Part shown: positions 25,508-38,900 of the stretch, one piece after another | Layout: each line of letters starts with the position of its first letter | Numbering within the stretch: position 1 is the stretch's first letter | Origin: Parachlorella kessleri | Lineage: Eukaryota; Chlorophyta; Trebouxiophyceae; Chlorellales; Chlorellaceae | DNA: 62,915 bases | Direction: 5' to 3' | NCBI GenBank assembly: GCA_001598975.1 | Contig: BBXU01002009.1 | Location: forward strand, 1-62,915 | The notes under the pieces: model-generated | Database searches by the model: none | Seen by the model: only the letters and a program-made list of their open reading frames with translations | What the model was told of the DNA's origin: nothing | Program-made: the position numbers and the translations under genes

Positions 25508-26470
25508 GCGTACAGTTACCGTGGCGTTTGTCTAGTACTGGAGTTGTGAAGCGCGGGAGAGCAAAACTATTTGCAAAGTAAGTATATTAGCATGGGTGGC
25601 AGGTAGTGTGAACAGGGAGTAAAGCTGGGCAGGACTGGACTGGACGGAACTGACAGGGCTGGATGCAGAATGAGCCTGAGTCTTGCCTGATATTACTGAC
25701 AAGCATCGGAGGTGCCTGGGCAGCGGCCCGCGCGTAGTTGCAGAGCTCTGGTTGGCAGAATCAGTGGCAGATATCCTCACCACACCACCTCTTTTAATCC
25801 AACTTGCCATATCATAAATGCAGAGCCGCTACTCATCCAAGAGAGTGAGGTGTTAGTAATGCACATCAGCAAGGCATGCAGCCAACCCACGACAGTGCAG
25901 CAAGGCTAACAACTTGCAGTTATGCACCCTAGAACATAGAAACACGTGAGAGCTCTTGATGCGATGCACATACGTGCCATACATACATATATGGTCACAA
26001 GCAGACAAAGAATGGCAAAACCGGAGCAAAACCCTCCTAACCACAGGCGCGGGCCACTGGGAAGGAGAAAGAATCAAGGAATGCCAGGCAGAAGGTTCTA
26101 TGAAATATCGGGCGAACATAGCCCTCCCGAGCTTTGGCATTTGGTAAGGCCCACTGAGGCCCAGGTTCATACAAACACAGGATTGCAACCTGATTGTGCT
26201 GCTGTTTCCGCTCAACTCAACAAGAGGAGGCCACCGGTGGGCTTGGGTTGTACAGGATTCCAAACTCACCCAAGCCTACTTGCTACCCTGATACACCTTC
26301 CCCGCGTGGGAGTGCAAGTCCATAACCACACCCTAACTTGGTGCCCACAGGCCTCTCCGCGTATCCATGTCCTTCCCATGCAGTTATAAGATACACTAGC
26401 TGGCCCAGGCCCCAGTGACTGCCCTGCTCACAATGGCCTACTTGAACCCAACCAGCAACATACCAATGAA
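25508..26470. other. Convergent intergenic region with dispersed repeat
   Basis: Between tail-to-tail MED7 and the transporter. It contains one copy of the dispersed repeat (25594-25668). Nothing else is recognisable. Confidence 0.6.
25594..25668 (+). repeat. Dispersed short repeat, copy A
   Basis: Begins GGGTGGCAGGTAGTGTGAAC and ends GACAGGGCTGGATGCA. Three related copies lie at 37779-37839, 42974-43038 and 48529-48602. Like copy C, it is preceded by ATTAGCAT. Confidence 0.7.
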
Positions 26471-29400
26471 TCACTCCTTGAGACCATCACCGCGCAAGCC
26501 TCGCGCAAACCGCTGCAAGGAGATGACTGGTCCTTCCCATGGCCCCGTAGTGTTGCGCCGCTGTGCGGCTCGCTGGTGCAGCCCTGCTGCTCTAAAAAGC
26601 CGGCGCAGGCGGACCTCCAGCCTGAAGGGCTGGTTGCTGCTCTGGAAGTCCTGCACCCGAGCAGGGGACAGCGCAAAGACAGCTTCGCTTGGCTGTGTAA
26701 GTACCCACCCGGTCAGCAGCACGACAACAGGCACCGCTGGATGGGGAACATGTTTATCCCACCCGCATACCTAAATCGTCACTGGCCCCAAGCATCTCGC
26801 CTCAGGAGCACTTGCCCCCCTCCCTCCCCTGCACACACACCAGCCCTGACCACCACAACACACACAGCACCCGCAGCAACGACTTGCAGCTTTGTTTGGA
26901 AGACATGTCCTTACCTGCCGCTCCGCGCTGCCAAAGGCGGCGTACACTGCCGAGCCGGTGACAAAGAAGAAGATGGAGGGGGCAAAGAGGGCCATCGACC
27001 ACGACCCAGTGACGTCATACAGCCAGCCTGCAGGGGGAGGCCAAGCAGCGACGAAAATGGGCCTTGCATTCCTCGAACAGACCCGTCAATATGTGATGCA
27101 ATGCAATCGATCGTCTCGGCCTCAACATGCACTCCATGGCGTAGCAATCCCCAGCTCCTTGTGGAGCCATACACTGCCATACGTCTCTGTCGGCACGCTG
27201 CTAGCAGGTTCCCTGGTCAAGCCGATGGGACAGGAAACCAGCCCAAACATCGACAAGCTCGATGCAACCTGCAACTCCTCGGCCGCAGCACAGCCTGTTG
27301 GGCCGTATTCCCTGTAACGCCAACAGTCATCAATGCGTCCCCCTAGGCTGGGCTGCACACTTCCCCACTTGCAAGCCAGTGGGCACAACATCACACCTGT
27401 GCAGGCTACACCAATGATGCCGGGCAGGGCCCCCGAGGTATTCGTGATGCCCAGCAGGACGGGGGCATAGCGGGGGGACAGGTCGGGGTGGTTGCAGTAC
27501 AGGCCCGCCAGAGAGAAGCTCCCCAGGCCCAAGGAGAGGGCAATAAGCCCTGCGGGCAGGTTGGCACAGCGGACGGGTGGGCACCGGATGGTCTGAAGGA
27601 GCCGGCCAGTCGCAGCCGGGAAGGGTGACTCGTCACAAGGCCCACACTGCTTAGGCTCAAGTCCCTGCCTAGCTGCTAGGCCCTCACTGTACACACTGAC
27701 ACAAAGAAAAAGGGGTGACAAGCCACCAACGCGCAGAAACGCAGGTCCTGAGCCGCGGATGCCATTTGGAAAGGGTCACTCACCCACAAGCAGGAGCCCG
27801 TCACCCGGGTCCTCCTCCAGCATGCCCGCTGCCAGCAGGCATGCTGCCGGCCCCAGGAACGCCATGCACTGCGCCACCTTGCGCACGGTCGCCACGGGCA
27901 CGCCGGCCGACAGCAGCGCGTCTGCGCTGGGGCCCGCTATGGCGGACACAGCTATGGCGGCGACGGGGGGCAGGATGGACACCTGCAGCGGACAGGCCAG
28001 GAAAGAAGGAAAGCACTTGTTCTGTGTACTAGGCATGAAGTCTTCGACGCTACATATGCACTGTAGTCCTGGGGCGAGTAAGTTTGCTTCTTCCGCACAA
28101 GTAACGCGTGCAAGGCGTGCAGCTGGGAGGATAGATATATACCTGCAGCAGGTGAGCAGCAAGACGATAACGAACCTCAGGGGCTGCAAGGCATTTGTGC
28201 TGGCTGTCGACGCTACCACACCAAAAGGGTTGCCGACACAGCTTCAAGCGCTGGTTTACCCGTTGCAGGTTATTATGGTGCCAAGGACCATGCTCCGCTT
28301 CTGCCAAGACCAACCTGCGCGGCTCGTGTGAGGTCCAGCGACAGCACATTCGTGAAGTACGTGGGGAGCCAGGCCAGGAAAGTATAGTGGAACCTGCACA
28401 CCAGGAAAATGCAGTTACCGTCGGTTGGCGGCTGCATGCAGGCTTCGTCCCACAATCGGGAACCTTATGACACAGCCTTGAGAAGCTGCCATGCGGGGTA
28501 TGCATCCCAGCTGTTTGGGAGCTCAGGGGCCGCAAGCTCCCACCCATGGTCCGGCATGTCGAGAGTGTCTGTGCGGCGCATCCTACGCGGCAGGCTGCCA
28601 ATAATCACAAACCAGTTGTTGCAAAAGTGTGTGTAAGCCAGAGCCTGGAGCGGCCGATTTCGAATGAAAGCCCTCCAGGGCATTGAGTCCCCCTCGTCCT
28701 TCTCAGCAGCCAGGGCTGTGCTGCCCTGCTGCGACGACGGCCCATGCGGCTGCTTGTGTACCAGCGCTGCCGCCAGCTGGGGCTCCTGGACTGCTATCCG
28801 GGCCATGAGCTGCTCCCACCACAGCGACCACAGCAGGCCTGCAGGTGAAAGGCGGCTGGGCAATCAATGCGGGCAGTGTCTTGCAGAAGTAATCGCTGTC
28901 GGAAATCTATGCAGAGTGATTGAAGGTCGTGAACATGGTTCTGAGCACGGCGTACACCCTCGTATTTGCAGGCCATGTCAGGTGCTACTCCCCACTTGGG
29001 TAAACCGGGCTGCTTGCCAGCAGGAAGGTGAACCCAACCATGAAGCGCCAGTGTAGGCTTGGGCCGGCCAGAGCACACACCAACCCGCCAGCCGGGCCAC
29101 TCACCAAAGCCGCCAAAGAGGTAGAACACCGCGGGCCAGCCAAAGTGCTGGATGACATAAGGCGCTACGATGAGCCCCAGCAGGGACCCCACGTGGAGGC
29201 CCCCAAAGATTAAGGACACCGCCCTGGCCCGCTCGCTGGCGTCCACGCTGCGCGCTGCGATGTCCGTGGCTGCGCTGGGGGCCACGCCCTCTCCCAGGCC
29301 CACAGCCGCGCGAGAGGCCATCAGACCTGCATTTGATGACAACGGGCCAGTGGGCTGTTTGCTCACATTTACACTGGCATGTCGTGCAGGCTATGCTAGG

Positions 29401-30805
29401 TGTCTGTCGGCACAGATAGCAGACAGGCGGTGCGCGGGCGCAGCCGAACTAAAGCAGCGGGCGTCTGGAAAGCAGTCCAGAACAGCGGAGGCAACACCAA
29501 CACCCATGTGAAAGGCAGTCCAGCACCAGGCAAGCAACCCAATAGGTATCTGGAAAGCAGTCCTGCTCCCCGTTCAAGGGACAATCGACGCCCATGCAAC
29601 CGCCTAGGCATGGGCAACAGGTACAGGGGCGTGCTCTGCGATTCAGTGCCAGGTGCAGAGCGGTGCACTGCATACCTGGGATCGTGCTGGCTAGCACGGG
29701 CACCCCTGCTGTGGCAAGCGACCAAAGAGCCACGCCCGCAGGAAGCACGCGCCTGCAATCCAGCCACAGACTTGCATTACATTATTATCCAGCCACCAAG
29801 GGCACACAATTGCCTGACTTCATGCTGGTTGCGAACACGCGACAGCTCGCAAGACCGGCTGCAGCCTGCTGGCCCTAGCCCCAGTGAAGAAGTATTCCGT
29901 GACCACAAGAACCAAGATACGGCCAAGCAGGTGTCTCGCCCACCTGCCACCCAGTATGCTTGTCAGGTAGCCTCCAGGAATCTGGCTGAGGAGGTACCCA
30001 TAGAAAAAGGAAGACTGGATGAGGCCGGAAATGGTGGGGCTCCACCCAAAATCCTGGGCCATTGGGATGATAGCAACCGAGATATTGACCTTGTCCTGCA
30101 GCAAATGAAGACAAGCTTCAGCGTGGAGGGGGGCAGGCACCGAGTGTGCTGGAGCAGCAGCTCATAGCCTTCACGCATAATCAACCAGCAGCCCAGCCCA
30201 CTGCTGATAAACGCCTGCCAGAGTGCAGCTTCCAAGCCTTTCTTCCTCACCATGTTGCATATGACAAAGCTGAACGAGGTTGCCACCACAGCTCGGTATT
30301 TGCCAGGCACCGCGTCCCAGCGTGCCAGCAAGCCACTGCCACTGCTGTCAGTCTCTGCCGCAGTCCCTGCTTCCTGCGACGCACCGCCCTGACGGTCGCC
30401 CGCAAACTGCTCCGGCACAGTTGTGGCCTGAAAAGAACTGCGCTCCTGCAGCTCTGACAGGTCGCGGCCGGAGGCAGCTGACTTTGGTAGGCTTGCAACA
30501 ACACGCAGCAGCGGCCGGCGAGCTGCGTCGCTGCCTGGCACAAGCTGCCGTGCCCACTCCCCCTCGCTGCTGTCTGCACCGCCCTGCTGCCGCTGGAGGC
30601 AGGTCGGGCGTGCATAGCTGTGAAATGAGGCGTGGAGGCTGCAGCAGGGAGAACCACTGGCGCGGTCAGTCCACAGGCCCGGTATATGCCGTCGAACAGA
30701 TACTCTGCAGCTGGGCAACCAGAAAGGGAGGCCCCACCTCGGCTTCCGCCTAAGGTCATATACTCGAGGCAGAGAACCGCGGCTGAAGGTACAAAGCTGC
30801 GTCAT
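26471..30805 (-). CDS. PHT4/SLC17-type anion (phosphate) transporter, probably plastidial
   Basis: Ten exons in transcript order: 30805-30251, 30095-29944, 29752-29676, 29326-29105, 28838-28613, 28393-28315, 27982-27784, 27549-27397, 27027-26915, 26692-26471, giving 665 residues with closed phases. It is a major-facilitator protein with the ANTR/PHT4 motifs: DKVNISVAIIPMAQDFGWSP, QSSFFYGYLLSQIPGGYL, LMASRAAVGLGEGVAPSAA, HFCNNWFHYTFLAWLPTYF, and YAPVLLGITNTSGALPGIIG, followed by LFAPSIFFF. These form about 12 membrane spans. PHT4 proteins move phosphate, ascorbate or other anions across plastid or Golgi membranes, driven by Na+ or H+. The first 160 residues are Ser/Arg/Ala rich and may be a transit peptide. 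The start is the ATG at 30805; a frame open further upstream lacks an ATG. The exact substrate is unknown. Confidence 0.93.
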
Positions 30806-31093
30806 GGTGCTGCTGGTGATCAGGTAGGTGGGTTGATACAAGCCATGCAGCACGCGGTGCAAACCTTCAATTTCGAACTGAGATGCTGCAATCGCCAAAA
30901 CGTGAAACAGGGGTGAGGGAGACAAGTGTTGGAGAAACTACAAACGTGTGTACGGGCTGTACAGCAGACATGACTAAAGGTACACAGAAAGTCTGAACCT
31001 CTGGGTGAGCCAAACCCTGTTCAGCAAACGACGCCTTCTCAAGCTTCAGAAGTGGAATTTACATAGCAGTCCAGCCACCGCTGAAGGAAAGGC
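30806..31093. promoter_or_regulatory. Putative bidirectional promoter, PHT4-like / PAM16
   Basis: Only 288 bases separate the two divergent start codons, so both promoters and 5' UTRs must lie here or overlap. No TATA box is obvious. Confidence 0.5.
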
Positions 31094-31979
31094 ATGGCAG
31101 CTCGCGTCCTTGCACAGCTACTTATAGCGGGCGGCACTGTCCTCGTAAGGGCAGCATCCCAAGCGTACCGGCAAGCCATCATAAGTGAGCAACGACAGGA
31201 GTGGACTGCCGGTGGTTGAGCTTGCCAATATTGACAGTGCCCGTGTATTAAAAGGCTGCACAAGCCGTTTGTGGACACTATTGCAGATGGGTCCAAGGCT
31301 GGCATGACAGCGGAGGGCGTGCAGGCAGCAGCCAAGGCAGCAAAGCAGATGACGCTACACGAAGCAGAACTTATACTTGGCTGTGAGGCGGGCACACCTT
31401 GGTCAGAGATCCTCAAGGTACGCAGCGTAGGCTGCTGGCCTTTAGGTCTCAGATGAAGAAGGTGGCAGTTTGCCCGCTGGGGAAGGCTGTAGTGCTGCTT
31501 GCAAGTCGGCGCAAGTTGAGTTGTTGAAGTGAGAAGACGCACCTTCTTGGGAGGTCGTTGACTTCTCTTCAAAGGGTCACGAGGATACGTTGTGTACCGA
31601 TGTGTTTCATGATGTGGTGAAAACTGTCCAGCCTGTGACTGGCTGACAGTCAACCGGCGCGGTAATCGCGGCTGCTCAAGGTCTGCAAGAGTCCGCAAGG
31701 AGATGTTTTTGTAAATGCTTGGAGTTTGAACCGCATCCAAGCCAGAATAGCCTTCTTCTTGTTGACTGCATTGCTCATGGATTGCGTCTAACTTTCAGAA
31801 CTTGCTGGGTGCAGCGCTATGAGTTGATGTTCCAGAGGAACGAGGCGACGGGGTCTTTCTACCTGCAGTCCAAAATATACAGGGCTAGGGAGCGGCTAGA
31901 GCAGGAGTATACTGAGCGAGGGTTGCCGGTGGATGCGCCAGAGGGAGAGCAGCAGCAGCAGCAGGAGCAGCAGCGATAG
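31094..31979 (+). CDS. PAM16: Mitochondrial import motor subunit PAM16 (TIM16)
   Basis: Three exons: 31094-31184, 31287-31417, 31815-31979, giving 128 residues with closed phases. PAM16 is the J-like partner that holds PAM18 at the TIM23 channel and controls Hsp70 in the matrix-side import motor. The N-terminus MAARVLAQLLIAGGTVLVRA and QAYRQAI are the conserved membrane-near helix. The J-like domain follows: MTLHEAELILGCE, TPWSEILKRYELMFQRN, GSFYLQSKIYRARERLEQEY. As in all PAM16 proteins, the HPD tripeptide of true J proteins is absent. The Gln-rich end (a CAG run before the stop) is not conserved. For exon 2, the acceptor at 31286 gives QAIINGSKAG as in relatives; an earlier AG breaks the frame. 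Confidence 0.95.
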
Positions 31980-32957
31980 TTTGGTGGATGCAGCAGGACA
32001 CTGGGCGTCAGCATGACGGTGCTCAGGCAGTGTTGCTACTGCCACAAGGGCCAGCACCAGGAGCAGCGGCAGTGGGGCAGGTGTGCGGGGCATCATTGCC
32101 AGCAGAGACATACATAACAGTTTTCCTTGCCTGGAGGAGGCAGCCAGCAGCAGCAATACTTGCTGTAGGGGAGGTCGTACAGGCAAGTCACGCCGTTGCC
32201 TGCATACGACGCCAATAGCGGATGTCGGCGCGGACTATGGCTCTGGTCTGATCTGGTACACGTGCTTTCATCTGGATGGCGGCCTTACGTGTTTAAGAAT
32301 TACTAGCTGGCTGGTTGCATGCCGGCTAGGGCTTGCTCCAGCCCTAGCTTCCTCTCAATTTGCCGTAATAATTGTGTACTCCGTAGGCCTGCCAGCTTGA
32401 AGAGAAGGCATGCCAAAATGACGTAATGCCCTTGCTGCTTTCTCTGCGCTTGTTTCTACAATGTGATAGCTCGAGGTGAGGTTGGCTTAGTGCTTCTGCG
32501 AATGGTTGGAGCAAGTGTGGCTTGCGTCAGGGTGGGCACGTCTGTGTACAATCTGTTGGCTATATGTATGATACATGTCACTGGCCGTGCCACATTCTTC
32601 TATACAAGTAAGGGACGAGCCAGGGATGTCCTGGAATCCACTGGCTGGCTTGAAGGGACCGTTTCAGCGGTCAAAAGGAGTGCACACGAAGAGCAGGGCA
32701 GTTGAGGATCTGCGTCAGTGAATTGTGAGGGAAGCCGAACCTTCAGCTTACGGAAGACCATGGGGAAGGAGGCAATAAGCACAGCACAAGTTCTACCAAC
32801 ATTGCACAGCAACTGGCTCCCAGACATGTACAGAAGGTCGCAGTACGTTAGTCAGCAGGTGAGCTGCCACATGCGTCCATGTAGAGCTCTCTAGAAAAAG
32901 ACACGCGATACAATGCCACGGGCAGCCCAGGCAACAGGTCCCCCTTGCACACCAAGA
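31980..32957. other. Convergent intergenic region
   Basis: 3' regions of PAM16 and the GYF protein gene. No gene, repeat or clear TGTAA signal is seen. Confidence 0.5.
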
Positions 32958-35900
32958 CTAAGGGATCGCGGGAGGTATCAAGTAAAGGACACCCTGCTGC
33001 CCTAGGCCAACTTGTAGGTTGTTCTCGAGTCCTGGAAGCGGCTGCTGCAGCTGGTGCGACCCCTGACCGACAAACATGCCCTGCTGCGCGACATATAGCA
33101 CCTGGCCGCCAGCACCCACAACTGGTACTGCATACCCTGCAGGCGCACCCCCCATTGCTGCCTGCGCGGGCGCAAGCCCATACTGTAGTGGCAGGGTCCG
33201 GCCTGGTGGCACTGCCAGAGCTTGGCTGCCCACAGGCATCAGGTTGAAGGCCGTACTGTAGGGCTGTGGTGGTGGTGCTTGCTGCTGAGCGGCTTGCGAG
33301 GGTGCCAGGTAGCCCGCTGACACAGCCATGGCAGGCCCGTAGCCTAAAGCCACGCCATCTGGGCCATGTGGCATGGAAGCTGGGGGCGCCTGCAATGTAG
33401 CCAAGCCAGCACTGAAGGAGGGATGGGGAGCAACGCGTGGGAGGGACGAAGCTGGCTTTAACCTAGAAGGCTGCCCAGGACCTAGAACCCCAGTGCACAC
33501 CATGTGCAAGATACCGGTGGGGGCCCAAGGCCGACTAGGACATACCGGCGATGCAATGAGCAAGAATGAGGCGGGCCAGTTAGCGGGCCAGCCACACCAG
33601 CACATACGACTGCTGCTGGAACGCCCAAGCTGGTCGTCCCTTTTGTAAGTCCCACACGATCCCACCACGCGCGTACCTGCATGCCAGCTGGCTGGCTAGC
33701 CTGGCCTCTTGGGCTGACGGTACCCAGACGCTGCTGCAGAGACTTGGCCACTTGCTGCGCCTGTTTCTGCCACCAGAAGCCCCCAGTGGTTCCATCCGGC
33801 TCCATATTCAACTGCGTATGCTGCCCAGCTCCTACCCCCAGGCCGCCCGGGTGGGGCAGCCCTGACGCACTGACCATTGGCTGCTGCTGGGCCCGCTGTG
33901 AAGGGAGCTGCTGGGCCTGGTAAGGCTCCAACTCAGCGTCCAGCTGCGTCTGCGTTATGATGGGCGGGAGCGACCTGGGAACCGGCAGCACCTCTTGTGC
34001 AAGCGTAGGCGATGGCACGGTTGCCAGTGCTGGTGCCTCAGCAGGCACAGCAGCAGCCCCGACGGCCGGCAAGCTCGCCGCCCCCCCAACAAGCTGTTGT
34101 ATGTCTGTGACCCTCGCTTGCCCCAGCTGTGGCGCCGCCTGCTGTGCCCCCTGCAGCTGAGCAAAGTGGTGCAGCAGCGCGGTAGCGGCCGCCGCGCCCG
34201 CTGCGGCTGCGGCAGCATCTGCGTCTGCATCTGATCCACCCGCAACAGCTGCAGACCTTGCTGCAGCTGATGCAGGACCATCCAACTGATGTGCGGTCAC
34301 CTGCTGCACATGTCCAGCCGACCTGGCCTCGTCTGCAGGCAAGCCACTGGCGCGCCCTGGAGATGAAGCACTGGCAGGGGCAGGGCTGGACAGCGAAGGA
34401 AAGAATGCGCCTGGCAACTGCTCCACATCCTGCTGCTCCTGCTGCTGCTTCTGGCTTGGCAACTCCTCCTCTCTTTGCACCAAGGCTTGCTGCTGCTGCA
34501 GCACCTGTGTGTCCTGCTGCGCGCCCACCCCCTGCTGGGACCCGCCTGAAAACAGGTGGGAAGTGGCTGTGGGCGGTGCACGGGCCATGGGGGCTGCCTG
34601 TGGCTGCCGCTGCTGCAGCGTCCGCACGTCGCGCACCATGGGGAGCGGCCTTGAGCTGGAGGGTGGCGCTGCTTCACCAGCCTGCGGCCCCAGGTGGAGT
34701 GGATGTCCGCCTGCTGGCACCCCGTTGGCAGTCCCGGCTGCTGCAACTGCACCAGAGACTGGAGCCCTCGTTGGAATCAACCCCAGCGGGTGGCCTGCCA
34801 CTGACCCCTGGTAGGCTAGCATCGAAGCTGGTCGGCCCTCGGCTGCAGGGGAGTAGCCTTCGCTGTCGCCTGCCACGGCAAACAATGTGCGCTGCCCACC
34901 CTGCTGCTGCTGCTGCTGCTGCAACAGTTGCCGTTCGTGCCAGGGAGCTCCGCTCAAGCCCCCGCCCTCCAGCTTTGCTATGTGTCCAGCTCCCTGGGCC
35001 TGAGAGCGTGGCTCGCCGTCCTGGCCACTGACCGGCGTGCTACCCCAGCCGTTCTGCTGCCTCTCAAACAGGGCCTGCTGGTCCGGCAATGCCACGTGGG
35101 CCCTTCCGGCACTGCCAGGCTGCTGGTGCTGGCTGGGGGTCTGCTGCTGCTGCTGGTGGTGGGAGTGGTGGCTGGGGTGGGGGTGCTGATGGTGCAGGTG
35201 GTAGACATCCTGCTCTTGCCAGGGCTGCCAGGAGGGGAGACGCTGCTCATGGGGGTGGTGCGGCTGCTCGGAAGTTGATGGCACGGGCTGTGCTTGCTGC
35301 TGCCATGGGGGCAGTTGCAGCGCATGTCCTGCTCCAGACTCACTCCAGGGCAGCCCCGCAGGCGGTGACATGCCAGCTGGGAGCCCCAGGCTGTGGGGCC
35401 CGGCCTCCAAGCCCTGCCGTTGTTGCTGGGACCCGGGCTGTTGCTGCGCATGCTGCTGCTCTTGCTGAGGGCGGGGCAAGGGTGGGCCGGGCCCCGGGGC
35501 AGGCGCCAGCATCTGCTGCGGCTGGGTGGGGGGCAGCGGCTCGGTCTCCATGTCCACAGCGTCCTCCTCGGGTAGGGGCGGCGGCTGCTGAGCATGCTGC
35601 GCTGCCAGCTCATCAACCTGGGGAGCTTGTCCGGGCTGCGACGCCGCCGGCGCGGGAAGCGGTGGTGGCTCTGGAAGGGCTGTCGGTTGGGCGGGCACGG
35701 GCTCTGGTAGGGGTGGTGGCGGCGGTAGCGGGGGCGGCAGGGGCGGGGGAAGAGGGGGCGGCAGGGGCGGTACATGTGGTACGGCTGGGGCGGGGCTGTG
35801 CCCGGGGGAGACCCAGGTGTCGGGCGGCTCGTCTGCAGCAGCAGGCGGGGGCCAATCAAGTCGGGGGTGCAAAGCGCCGGCGAGCTCAGACACGCCAGGG

Positions 35901-38900
35901 TGTGGCTGGTACAGCAGTGAGGTGTTAGTAGGGGGTCTTCGTGACCTCCAACAAAGGCATCTAGTATGGCATGACGAGCATCCACACGACCGACATTGGC
36001 ATTGCTAAGCTGGCGTCCAGCAGGCTCACCAGCAGCACCCCACCTGACAGTATGCAGCCCCAACTTTATCTGCACTCACTTAGCTTTCCATACGGCAAGG
36101 CCCCGCCAAGGTACTCACAGTCATAGTTGTCAGGCATGTCACCATGGACGCCCTGAAGGTGCTCTGGCGCGGGCGGCAGGGGTGGCCTCCCCTCGCCCGG
36201 GCCACCCTGCGGCTGCTGCTGCTGCCCACGCCCTGCCCCCGCTTCCGACGCCGCCGCCGCGGCGTCGGGTGCCTCGGCGGGCAGCGGGGGCCCTGCTGGC
36301 GACGCATTGGGCGCCGGCCGGCCCCCTAAGGAAGCACTACCACCAGCAGGATCACCCACGCCGGAGGCGCCGTTGGCAGCAGCCACGGCGTCTGGCAGGC
36401 CCCCGAGGGCGGCTGAGTAGCCCAGGAGGGTGTAGAGGCGCATGGAGAGCCCCTCCTCCTCATCGTGCACCATGATGTCGTTTGCCAGCACACCGCTGCA
36501 CGCCAGGCAGAGCGCGAAACACCCATCCACATGTCAGGACCACTGCAGCACCAAAGGTTTCCACGGCTAGCACTGTTCAAGGCTGTCCACACGCTGGCTG
36601 GACACACCCCTGGGAAATGTCAGCTGCAGTCCAGGATGCTGGCTTTCTGCAGATCTAGCATCCTTTCGGCCATCATGGCCCAGAGGGGCCTCTCAAGAGG
36701 CACCGCCCATGTGCCCAGCTAAAATGTGCAGCCCTGGTCTCAGCCACTACACCTGTACTTGGAACACAACAGCAGCAGCAGCAGGTACTCACTCCCTGAA
36801 CAGGCGCCTCAGCTCCGCCACCGAGTAGGGCCCCTCCATCTCCCCCTTCTCCTTGGCAAAGCTCCACCAGCCCTGCTGCTCCTGCAGGCATCAACCAAGT
36901 GGTGTGTCTGGTGTGGTGTGTGCCTGCAATGGGATTGGCTTACGTGCTCCCACACGCCCTTGGAGGGCAGGTCAACACCCTTGCTGCAGCTCCGGAGAGC
37001 AGCGCAGGACCATAAGAATCATGACATTCGTGATAGTACCCACAATGACAGCGGCACACATGGGTGCTCATGCACATCTGCACTTGATGACAGGAGGCAC
37101 AGAGCAAGGCGGGTTATAAAGTGACTCCCCGACTCCCTGCCTGCCTGCCTGCTCATCGTCACATGCCCGGCTGCTTGCGGAGGTGGGCTATGTCGGCCCG
37201 TCGCTTACAAGAAGCCCTGGACAGCTCAACTCTTCGTAAGGATTCCCCCAATGGGCAGTCTGCATGCCGCGTGCGCGGCCCCTGCGTCCTTCCACCATGC
37301 CGTCTGCCCTTGCTGCTTCCCACAAGTGCCGGCACCTCACAGCCTACCTCCTGAGCTGCCTGCTGCGCCGCATGGCTGCCCCAGGGTCCGTCCTCGCGGA
37401 GCCCCGGCCATCCTCCTCGGTCGCGGTCCCACCGCTGCCGCTTGGGGGCTCGGCCCAGCCAGCGGCTGCAGCGCAGAGCACAAGAAAGGCCACGCTGCTT
37501 GGCTGGTACTCAAGGGAGGTGGAAGGCACTGTCCAGGCCACAAGGAGACAAGGAGATACTACCTGCCTCCAGGCAACTCGAGGCTGCCTGCTGGCTGCCA
37601 TAGAACGCAGCCGCCTGCTGCCAGGAGGCCTCGCTGACGATTACGTAATGATTGGGGCAAAAATCTCCCGCGTCTAGACTGAGTTTGGTACCATGGTGGC
37701 TGCCAGGTGCACTTAAACCGGGGCCCTTCTGCTTGGGCATTCTGCCGCCCCGTGTGTGAGGCTGGCAGCCTTCAAGTGATGGTGGCAGGTAGTACGGCTC
37801 CGGCAAGTAGTACTGACGGTGTTGACAGGGCTGGAGGCAAGGTGGCTTTGGGTTGGCCTGGGCCATACCTGTCGCGGTCCCTCTCTCGCCCCCGTCCTGC
37901 GCCTGGGCCATCTCTCGCCTCCCGCCCACTCCTGCTGCCCCTCCCCCGCCCCTCTGGTCGCCGTCCGCCGCTTCCCCGCTGCCTACCGTGGTCCCCTGGG
38001 CCGTGGCCGCTGCTGCTGCCTTCCCAGCCATCGCGTTCACGAGAGCTCCCACGATCCCCTGGGCGGTGCCCCCTTGTCCCGGGTGCCAGTGCTGCCGACC
38101 CCTTCCCAGGAGCCTGGTGACCCATATCCACCTCCTTCGTCTGCTGTTCCTGCTGCTGCTGCTGCTGCTGGGTGCTTTGCTGCCGACGGGGGTCCCGGCT
38201 AGGAGGCTTCGATGCCAGCGGGCGCTCCGTCGCTGCGACCGCTGGGCCGCCCGCCTCCCGAGTCACCGCGCCGGCGCCGGCCGCCTGCCCCGCCTGTTGC
38301 GCATGCCGAGGCCGTCCCTGCGGCGCCTGCTTTGCCCGCTCCGCCCGCTGGCGCAGCAGCACCGCAGACAGCGGCTCCTGCAGGGCCAGGGCCTCCTGCA
38401 GGGCCATGCTGATGTGGCGGGGGTGCCGCACCTGGGTAGACTCTGACAGCACCCCTGCCCGCAGCAGCGACCGCAGCTGGGCGGCAGTGAAAGGGCCCTG
38501 CAGAGGGAGGGTGCGAGAGAGGTGCACAGGGCCGTCCGTCGGCGCACAGAAACCCACACGCACACACACGCAAGAATGAACACACCCTGCGAAAGCAGTG
38601 CTGCCCCCCAGAGGCAGATGACAGCAGGACGGTGATGTCTCTGTGTTGAGGCAGCCGGGTCAGCGCCCTGCGCACCTGCGACACGCCCTTCTCATCTACA
38701 TAGCTGAAGACGCGCCCCTCAGCCACCGCCAGCTTGACGTGCAGCTCGCGCTCCTTCTGGGCGATGGACGCCCTCAGCTGGGCGCCCCCGTCCCGCACCG
38801 GCACCACCCCAGTGGTCACGCCATCCTGCGAGGGATGTGGGACAGGGGAGAAGCAGGCAGGCGGTAGGAAAGGAGCACGCGCACTGTCATGCCTTTTTCA

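Noticed and set aside
33482..36475. Long plus-strand ORFs opposite the GYF gene
   Set aside because: They are antisense to a GC-rich, CAG-repetitive coding exon; such shadows stay open by composition. The minus strand has matching splice phases.
37264..37677. Independent plus-strand gene inside the GYF locus
   Set aside because: No splice support or recognisable protein; it overlaps minus-strand exons.
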